Shown: in pieces, positions 7,388-11,469 of the stretch
How positions within the stretch are numbered: position 1 is the first letter of the stretch
Layout: every line of letters starts with the position of its first letter
Source of the DNA: CTSoil-075 sp964292325
GTDB lineage: Bacteria; Bacillota; Negativicutes; DSM-13327
Direction of reading: 5' to 3'
Assembly: GCA_964292325.1 (NCBI GenBank)
Contig: CAXYVG010000104.1
Coordinates: forward strand, 1-11,469
DNA: 11,469 bases
Program-made: the position numbers and the translations under genes
Notes under the pieces: model-generated
The model's input: the letters and a program-made list of their open reading frames with translations, nothing else
Database searches by the model: none
Told to the model about the DNA's origin: nothing

Positions 7388-7393
7388 TATAAT
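7388..7393 (+). promoter_or_regulatory. Candidate -10 element for the chemoreceptor-like gene
   Basis: A perfect TATAAT lies 52 bases upstream of the TTG start, in AT-rich DNA just after the preceding terminator. No convincing -35 or extended -10 is present, so this is weak. Confidence 0.3.
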
Positions 7394-7445
7394 ATAAAAA
7401 ATAGGAATTTATACAAAATATAAATAGATGTAGGGAGGAGCTCGT

Positions 7446-8135
7446 TTGAAAAGTATCTTATTAATAGGTGGCGGTCGAGGTGGAGTTGGCATAATCGAGA
7501 TGTGTAGCAAGGTATCTGACATGGAAATAGCCGGGGTTGTTGATCATAAAAAGGACGCTTTGGCTATGCAACTAGCAGCAAAAATGGGCATTCCTACGTT
7601 TTTAGATGTCAGAGATGGCCTTAAATTATCGCAGGTTAATGTAGTCATCAATATTACCGGAAACGAAGAAGTTGATCATTTGATAGCGCAATATAAAGCT
7701 CCTCATGTTCAGATTATAGATGCCTTTATCACACGTATGTTGTATCATTTGATCAGATCACAGGCAATCATAAGTGAGGAAATTAATGATAGAGTTATTG
7801 TGTTATCAAAGTCGGTGAATGAGGCCAGATCTCATATTGATAATACCCATGAAGTAATCGAATTTATAAATAAAATATCTCAGCAGACTAATCTTTTAGG
7901 ATTGAATGCCGCTATCGAAGCGGCGCGGGCGGGTGAGCATGGCCGAGGTTTTGCAGTGGTGGCGAGTGAAGTTCGCAAACTATCAGAAGATAGTGTAGAA
8001 GCAACCAAAAAGATTAATACCATTTTAGGCAATATCGAGACATCCATGCAGACGATTGTTACGGGGATCGAGCAAACTGCTACTGTTGCCGAACGACATT
8101 TAAAGAATGAATTGATTATTGGTAAAAAAGTATAA
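7446..8135 (+). CDS. Soluble chemoreceptor-like protein with N-terminal Rossmann domain
   Basis: 229-residue cytoplasmic protein with no signal peptide or membrane span. Residues 1-105 look like a nucleotide-binding Rossmann fold: strand SILLIGGG, glycine-rich loop G8-G15 (GGGRGGVG), a second strand ending in Asp (VVD, 31-33) and a later VVINITGN (66-73). This is typical of NAD(P)-binding domains. Residues about 112-229 are the signalling hairpin of methyl-accepting chemotaxis proteins, with the highly conserved tip QQTNLLGLNAAIEAARAGE (146-164) and GRGFAVVASEVRKLSE (166-181). That tip contacts CheA and CheW. The hairpin is short and I see no C-terminal CheR-tether pentapeptide. The likely role is sensing an intracellular cofactor or redox state and passing it to a chemosensory array; this is inference. 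The start is TTG with GGGAGGAG 5 bases upstream. No che genes are in the window. A truncated receptor fragment is the alternative, but the intact start region argues against it. Confidence 0.85.
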   Translation: MKSILLIGGGRGGVGIIEMCSKVSDMEIAGVVDHKKDALAMQLAAKMGIPTFLDVRDGLKLSQVNVVINITGNEEVDHLIAQYKAPHVQIIDAFITRMLYHLIRSQAIISEEINDRVIVLSKSVNEARSHIDNTHEVIEFINKISQQTNLLGLNAAIEAARAGEHGRGFAVVASEVRKLSEDSVEATKKINTILGNIETSMQTIVTGIEQTATVAERHLKNELIIGKKV

Positions 8136-8143
8136 CTTATGGA

Positions 8144-8251
8144 ATGGTAAGTGATATTGTTGGTTTGAATCTAGCAGTAGTGTTAGTAGCATGTTGCGTG
8201 CTTTTTACAATTCCATTAACAATACCTCTTAAAGGGAAGTTGGTTCACTAA
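8144..8251 (+). CDS. Possible 35-residue single-span membrane peptide
   Basis: A short open frame starts 8 bases after the chemoreceptor stop. It encodes 35 residues, of which about 6-30 are hydrophobic (GLNLAVVLVACCVLFTIPLT), followed by a basic end (KGKLVH). Its TAA overlaps the first two bases of the palindromic terminator at 8250. Position and composition suit a small membrane protein co-transcribed with the receptor. Against this, the ATG has only a weak ribosome site and I recognise no family. It may be chance or a gene remnant. Confidence 0.3.
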   Translation: MVSDIVGLNLAVVLVACCVLFTIPLTIPLKGKLVH

Positions 8252-8302
8252 AAGCTCCGTCGTTTCCATATTCTTCGGAACAACGACGGAGCTTTTGTTT
8301 TT
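8250..8302 (+). repeat. 53-bp palindrome, copy 1 (acts as plus-strand terminator)
   Basis: Arms 8250-8264 and 8282-8296 (AAAAGCTCCGTCGTT) pair perfectly over 15 bp. A short inner TCC/GGA pairing and GTTTTT at 8297-8302 follow, giving a good rho-independent terminator for the chemoreceptor transcript. The same 53 bases recur at 8731-8783 with one difference (C at 8281, T at 8762), while the flanks are unrelated. The minus-strand side lacks a U-tract. Confidence 0.85.
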
Positions 8303-8320
8303 AGGACTTAGAATATTTAG

Positions 8321-8569
8321 CTATTGAAAATTTTCTTGTTGATTACTGGCGCTAGTACTAGTGGTGCTAGATGTGGAATTTAATTGATTTTGAGCTGAAA
8401 CACCAAGACGGCTATTCAGTTGGCTAATGTGCTGGTCCATATCTTGTGACATCTGGTTAAACATTTGTTTAGCGGTTTGATCATCTGTTGATTGAGAAAA
8501 TGTTGCGTAAGTACCTTTAGCTGATTCTGCTGCAGCTAGCGCTTTTTCCAAATCTTTTTTTACGGTCAT
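8321..8569 (-). CDS. DUF1657-type small protein with Ser/Thr/Gln-rich tail
   Basis: 82-residue protein. Residues 1-55 (MTVKKDLEKALAAAESAKG through ISQLNSRL) match the pattern of DUF1657 (PF07870), a short helical family of spore-forming Bacillota often encoded near spoVA genes. Its biochemical role is not known. Residues about 60-82 form a low-complexity tail (NSTSSTTSTSASNQQENFQ) that is longer than in many members and probably disordered. The start is firm: ATG with AAGGAGG 7 bases upstream on the minus strand. No spoVA or other sporulation gene is visible in the window. A weak sigma-G/F-like pair (TGAATC, 17 bases, CATTAAA; complement of 8636-8665) lies upstream and would fit forespore expression, but this is tentative. 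Confidence 0.8.
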   Translation of the reverse strand: MTVKKDLEKALAAAESAKGTYATFSQSTDDQTAKQMFNQMSQDMDQHISQLNSRLGVSAQNQLNSTSSTTSTSASNQQENFQ

Positions 8570-8613
8570 TCTGATTCCTCCTTCTATGATAATCCTGTAT
8601 TATTATTTACAGT

Positions 8614-8919
8614 TTAGTCTACTTTATATGAGGATTTTAATGGAATTTTCATAAGTAAAGATTCAGTGTGGTAACTAAGTTTGTAATTTTTACAATCATG
8701 CTTATGCATAGCAATATTATATCTTAAAACAAAAGCTCCGTCGTTTCCATATTCTTCGGAATAACGACGGAGCTTTTGTTTTTCTTTGTTTCTGCGGTAA
8801 TCGTTCTTTCGGTCTGCCCATATCGATGACACTTTGAGTTCAGGAGTCATTGCACGATTGGGTTTGCCTGCGATTTTTAGACTGTTAGGGTTAATGGTTC
8901 CACACTTAATGATAGACAT
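8614..8919 (-). CDS. Unrecognised small basic protein whose frame contains palindrome copy 2
   Basis: 101-residue open frame that I do not recognise. The start is well supported: ATG with a GAAGGTG ribosome site 5 bases upstream and a consensus-like promoter at 8948-8976. Residues 1-45 (MSIIKCGTINPNSLKIAGKP and on) are basic and appear genuinely coded. Residues 46-63 (EKQKLRRYSEEYGNDGAF) are encoded by the 53-bp palindrome at 8731-8783. The remaining residues are polar with no pattern. The palindrome followed by GTTTTAAG is a plausible terminator on this strand too, so transcription may stop before the stop codon at 8614. Either the element was inserted in frame and lengthened or broke the gene, or only the N-terminal part reflects the ancestral protein. 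Confidence 0.5.
   Translation of the reverse strand: MSIIKCGTINPNSLKIAGKPNRAMTPELKVSSIWADRKNDYRRNKEKQKLRRYSEEYGNDGAFVLRYNIAMHKHDCKNYKLSYHTESLLMKIPLKSSYKVD
8731..8783. repeat. 53-bp palindrome, copy 2 (inside a minus-strand reading frame)
   Basis: Arms 8731-8745 and 8763-8777 repeat the copy 1 stem exactly, and 52 of 53 bases match copy 1. GTTTTT follows on the plus strand and GTTTTAAG on the minus strand, so it could terminate in both directions. No plus-strand gene precedes it. It lies within the frame of the 8614-8919 gene. Confidence 0.85.
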
Positions 8920-8947
8920 TTATGCACCTTCTTTCATATTTCAATCC

Positions 8948-8976
8948 ATTATAGCGTAATCTTGGTATAGATTCAA
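8948..8976 (-). promoter_or_regulatory. Sigma-A promoter for the small minus-strand gene
   Basis: TTGAAT (complement of 8971-8976) and TATAAT (complement of 8948-8953) are 17 bases apart on the minus strand, 28 bases before the ATG at 8919. It is the best-formed promoter in the window on this strand. Confidence 0.6.
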
Positions 8977-9144
8977 TGATTTTCAGTTATTGGTAAAAGT
9001 ATGATGTATCAGACTAAAAGGCAAAAATGGACTTGTTGTATGATAGGTGATGCATTACAAAGATTTCCTTGTATTAACACTTATGATAATTTAAAATTGA
9101 CATCATAAGGTAATCGCCACTGATAATCCTAGGAGATGAAGAGG

Positions 9145-10197
9145 TTGTTTGAAAAAATATACATCTTTTTTATGACAGGTACAGGTAATTCATATAAGGT
9201 AGCAGAATGGTTTGCTGAAGTAGCAACGTTACTTGGTTTACAAACTAAGATGCAACGAATAAAGACTGACAAGCTGTTGATAGAGGCAGATGAGAATAGA
9301 ATGTGTGTATTTACCATGCCTACCCACGGTTTTACGGCTCCATGGTTAATGATAAAACAAATGGTACATCTTCCAAGAGGGAATGGCATGTCTGCTGTTG
9401 TGCTAGCTTCACGTGCTGGTACTCGCATCAAAGGTGTTTCGCTCCCTGGAATGGAGGGGACTGCTGGTTATATAGTTGCGTGTTTATTATTGATAAAGGG
9501 ATATAAAGTACGCGGTGTTATGGGGATCGATATGCCTAGTAATTGGACTGCCGTTCATTGGGGATTAAGTAAGGAAAATACTGAATTTATCATTGCGGCT
9601 GCAGAGCCTAAAGTCAAGCACTTTGCTAAAGTGGTTTTAGCAGGGCAAGTATATTTTGATGGTGTGGTTCCATTGTTAGTCGGCTTATGGTTAGCTCCCA
9701 TTTCTTTTATGTATCTGATTATGGCACAATTGCTTCTCTCAAAATTATTCTTTGCTTCAGACAGGTGTATTGGGTGTGGGGTATGTGTTACTTCTTGTCC
9801 TAAACATGCAATTATTATGAAGGGGATAAGAAAAAAACGTCCATATTGGACCTATTCTTGTGACAGTTGCATGGCTTGTATGAATTACTGCCCGCATAAC
9901 GCGGTAGAAGTAAGTCCGCTGCTGGCACTTCTTTTTTATTATCTTACGACGGTGCCTATTTCAACATATGTATTGCATCACATTGTAACGGTTCCTAATA
10001 CTTGGTTTCCTATAAAGTGGGAGTTTATTATACAATATGTTTATATATTGACGAGTGTTTTCCTTGTATATTTACTGTTACATACTACCTTAGGGTGGAG
10101 ACTATTTAGTGTAATTTTACGTCGACTTTCTCATACTCATTATTTTCGCAGATATCATGCTCCAGATGTAACAGTAAGGAAATTAAATGAAAAATAA
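9145..10197 (+). CDS. EFR1-type membrane flavodoxin/ferredoxin protein
   Basis: 350-residue redox protein. The N-terminal flavodoxin-like domain has the FMN phosphate loop TGTGNS at 11-16 and a PTHGF segment at about 59-63. Two bacterial-type [4Fe-4S] motifs follow: C208-x2-C211-x2-C214-x3-CP218 and C239-x2-C242-x2-C245-x3-CP249. Hydrophobic spans at about 172-200, 258-282 and 294-314 flank them, so the protein is probably membrane-bound with its clusters on one face. It resembles EFR1-family ferredoxins of anaerobic Firmicutes; electron partners are unknown. Start choice: TTG 9145 has AGGAG 9 bases upstream, whereas ATG 9136 has AGGAG abutting it with no spacer. ATG 9136 would add MKR and remains possible. 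TTGACA (9098-9103) with GATAAT (9122-9127) upstream has a 19-base spacer and would start RNA near 9134, giving almost no leader, so the promoter is unsettled. A DnaA-N-like gene follows after 28 bases. Confidence 0.85.
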   Translation: MFEKIYIFFMTGTGNSYKVAEWFAEVATLLGLQTKMQRIKTDKLLIEADENRMCVFTMPTHGFTAPWLMIKQMVHLPRGNGMSAVVLASRAGTRIKGVSLPGMEGTAGYIVACLLLIKGYKVRGVMGIDMPSNWTAVHWGLSKENTEFIIAAAEPKVKHFAKVVLAGQVYFDGVVPLLVGLWLAPISFMYLIMAQLLLSKLFFASDRCIGCGVCVTSCPKHAIIMKGIRKKRPYWTYSCDSCMACMNYCPHNAVEVSPLLALLFYYLTTVPISTYVLHHIVTVPNTWFPIKWEFIIQYVYILTSVFLVYLLLHTTLGWRLFSVILRRLSHTHYFRRYHAPDVTVRKLNEK

Positions 10198-10225
10198 TAT
10201 AAAACATCATGATTAGGAGGTTATC

Positions 10226-10501
10226 ATGTCACATTTTACAGTTCCTTTTACTCCATTACGAGAGCGGCTTGCAATTGAAAAACCAGAGCTATTAGTAGGG
10301 TTAGATCGATTGCACTCCATGATGGGTGAGGCAGATTTTGAGAAATATATTAATTCTTTAAATAGCTTGAAAAAAAGTGATGATCTGCTATTACTGATAA
10401 CAAGAAAGACCATGCATTATTCAATTATTCAACAGCAGTTTATTTCCATGTTAAAAGAAAGCTTTGATGTGAAGAGCGTAAGGGTCATTAGTCAAGGGTA
10501 G
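10226..10501 (+). CDS. Small protein resembling a stand-alone DnaA N-terminal domain
   Basis: 91-residue soluble protein. The start is firm: ATG with AGGAGG 5 bases upstream. It begins 28 bases after the redox gene on the same strand, so it is probably co-transcribed with it. From about residue 20 the order is a helix ending in DFEKYINSL, a turn, a hydrophobic strand (DDLLLLIT), a long helix (HYSIIQQQFISMLKESF) and a final strand (VKSVRVI). This matches the layout of the DnaA N-terminal (DnaB/SirA-contacting) domain, where the equivalent places read like FETW, a strand and an NEFARDWL helix. No AAA+ or DNA-binding domain follows, so it would be an orphan domain. The resemblance is by pattern only and the key Trp is replaced by Tyr. 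If the resemblance is wrong, the protein is simply unknown. Confidence 0.7.
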   Translation: MSHFTVPFTPLRERLAIEKPELLVGLDRLHSMMGEADFEKYINSLNSLKKSDDLLLLITRKTMHYSIIQQQFISMLKESFDVKSVRVISQG

Positions 10502-10570
10502 TGATGGGGCTAGAGGTGTTTTTAGTGGGGAATTTGCTTTGGATTGAGAATGAGAGTAATGAGATAAAAA

Positions 10571-10585
10571 TGATAATTCTTATTA
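10571..10585. promoter_or_regulatory. Weak Fur-box-like element before the decayed hydrolase
   Basis: TGATAATTCTTATTA has the 7-1-7 layout of the ferric uptake regulator site, with the left half perfect and the right half matching five of seven bases. It lies 28 bases before the pseudogene start. AT-rich DNA makes chance matches common. Confidence 0.15.
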
Positions 10586-10612
10586 ACTAATGTAATAAAG
10601 GATGTACATGAT

Positions 10613-11089
10613 ATGAAGATACCATATGTTCTATTTAAAAGATTATTACAAAAATGTCCTAATCGCAGGCCACATCAGCCAATTCCTGTGGAAAAATTAA
10701 ATTTGGATGCGGAAAAACCATCCTGTGTGATCCGATTTTTTCGAATCTTTCTTGGTTTTTCTCTATATTTACAGGAAAACGTTTTACAGAACAATTGCCG
10801 CTTGTACCGCATGAATTTCCAGAATTTGATGTTGTTCTTTTGTCTCATGATCATTATGATCATATGGATTATCGTTCTATTATGGCAATCAAAGATAAAG
10901 TGCAGAGGTTTTGTGTGCCATGTGGTGTTGGCACTCGGCTTAGACAATGGGGAATTACTCATGAAAAGATTACAGAATTGTCATATGGCGAGAAATTGTG
11001 CGATGCTGATTTGGCATTTACTTGCACGCCAAAATCAGCATTTTTCAGCTAGGGAAGGTAATTTGTTTAAAAGTTACTTTTTAGTTTAG
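10613..11089 (+). pseudogene. Decayed metallo-beta-lactamase-fold hydrolase (NAPE-PLD-like)
   Basis: Remnant of a zinc metallohydrolase of the MBL fold, closest in pattern to the NAPE-phospholipase D/UlaG-like branch. The start has AAAGGA about 10 bases upstream. The frame is correct through residues like HQPIPVEKLNLD (to about 10708). It then shifts so that GKTILCDPIFS continues from 10711, passing the metal motif SHDHYDHMD (near 10846-10872) and the VPCGVG and WGI segments. At an A-run (11031-11034) it shifts back, giving QHFSAREGNLFK before a stop at 11087-11089. Besides the two frame changes, the WxGHS strand expected before DGKTIL is missing, and more than 100 C-terminal residues with the later metal ligands are absent. 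One frame change could be a sequencing slip; both plus the deletions mean a true pseudogene. Confidence 0.8.
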
Positions 11090-11168
11090 GATTAATCGCG
11101 GTGAACCGTATCACCTCTAACGGCTAAAAGTGCTTTGAGACCTTGTATAATCTGATGTCTGAGGTTTT

Positions 11169-11195
11169 TGTGGAAAGTGTGGATAATGTGGATAA
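11169..11195 (-). promoter_or_regulatory. Three abutting DnaA-box-like 9-mers
   Basis: TGTGGAAAG (11169-11177), TGTGGATAA (11178-11186) and TGTGGATAA (11187-11195) follow one another without spacing. The last two are exact complements of the consensus DnaA box TTATCCACA; the first is the weaker CTTTCCACA. I noticed no other exact box elsewhere in the window. They could belong to an origin, a DnaA-controlled promoter or a DnaA-titration site. Confidence 0.65.
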
Positions 11196-11209
11196 CTCAA
11201 GATGATGGT

Positions 11210-11244
11210 GACTATAATAAAATTAAAGTGTATTTATTATAGTC
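11210..11244. repeat. AT-rich 12-bp palindrome next to the DnaA boxes
   Basis: GACTATAATAAA (11210-11221) pairs perfectly with TTTATTATAGTC (11233-11244) around 11 bases, and TTTT follows at 11245-11248. It could be a weak terminator or an easily melted cruciform 14 bases after the DnaA boxes. Confidence 0.5.
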
Positions 11245-11265
11245 TTTTGACAATGAAAATTTTGT

Positions 11266-11300
11266 AAGCCCAAGTGAGTTTTTAATGCTCGCTTGGGCTT
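11266..11300. terminator. Hairpin, possible terminator
   Basis: AAGCCCAAGTGAG (11266-11278) pairs with 11288-11300 over 13 bp with one G-T wobble and a 9-base loop. The plus-strand tail (AATGGATTTT) and the minus-strand tail (ACAAAATTTTC) are both only moderately T-rich, so its direction is unclear. Confidence 0.45.
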
Positions 11301-11469
11301 AATGGATTTTAAAGTAGAGGAACTATTGATGGCGGATATTGCAAAAAGTGATAAAGGATGAGGTGATATTTTTTGAGGAATAACAGTATAAATATTTAGT
11401 GCGTGAAGAATTAGATAACTCAAACTTCGCATATTAAAAAGTGCCTATGCACCTTGAAAATTCAATAAA

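Larger units (their letters stand above)
11090..11469. other. Gene-free tail with DnaA boxes and hairpins
   Basis: No credible gene is present in 380 bases. The region contains the DnaA-box cluster (11169-11195), an AT-rich palindrome (11210-11244) and a GC-containing hairpin (11266-11300). The final 25 bases (TGCACCTTGAAAATT at about 11448-11462) resemble the boxA-like leader that precedes rRNA genes in Firmicutes, so a stable-RNA operon might begin just outside the window. That reading is tentative. Confidence 0.45.

Noticed and set aside
10675..10962. Minus-strand frame antisense to the decayed hydrolase
   Set aside because: It is a shadow frame; the plus strand carries the recognisable MBL motifs.

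Overview
The window looks like chromosomal DNA of a low-GC, anaerobic, probably spore-forming Bacillota. A Negativicutes relative (Pelosinus/Sporomusa type) is my best guess. The clues are AT-rich DNA with strong AGGAGG ribosome sites, TTG starts on at least two genes, a DUF1657-type small protein (a family known from spore-formers), an EFR1-type flavodoxin/ferredoxin protein and a GPR1/FUN34/YaaH acetate carrier. The assignment is inference from gene content; the window holds no rRNA or complete marker gene.

Layout. 1-279: AT-rich lead-in. 280-609: small unrecognised gene closed by a clear terminator. 871-4551: a very long tandem dynamin-like GTPase with two complete GTPase heads, like Bacillus DynA, with its own promoter. 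4552-4786: convergent gap with a hairpin terminator and a 67-bp palindromic element. 4787-6289 (minus strand): a two-gene unit, pyridoxal/pyridoxamine kinase then a small radical SAM protein. 6290-6632: divergent regulatory gap with two promoters and a 19-bp operator-like palindrome. 6633-7244: SatP/YaaH-type transporter, followed by a multi-part hairpin and U-tract. 7446-8135: soluble chemoreceptor-like protein with an N-terminal Rossmann domain, followed by a possible 35-residue membrane peptide. 8250-8783: DUF1657 gene on the minus strand, bracketed by two copies of a 53-bp palindrome that differ at one base. The second copy lies inside another small minus-strand gene (8614-8919).

9145-10197 encodes a flavodoxin-like plus two [4Fe-4S] membrane protein (EFR1 type). 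It is followed at operon spacing by a 91-residue protein whose pattern resembles the DnaA N-terminal domain. 10613-11089 is a decayed metallo-beta-lactamase-fold hydrolase with two frame changes and missing segments. The last 380 bases carry no gene. They hold three abutting DnaA-box-like 9-mers, two hairpins and a possible start of a stable-RNA leader.

There is no CRISPR array, transposase, integrase or obvious multi-gene defence island. The genes mostly read as independent units. The points most worth following are the Rossmann-chemoreceptor fusion, the duplicated palindrome inside a coding frame, the tandem dynamin, and the DnaA-box cluster close to a DnaA-N-like orphan.
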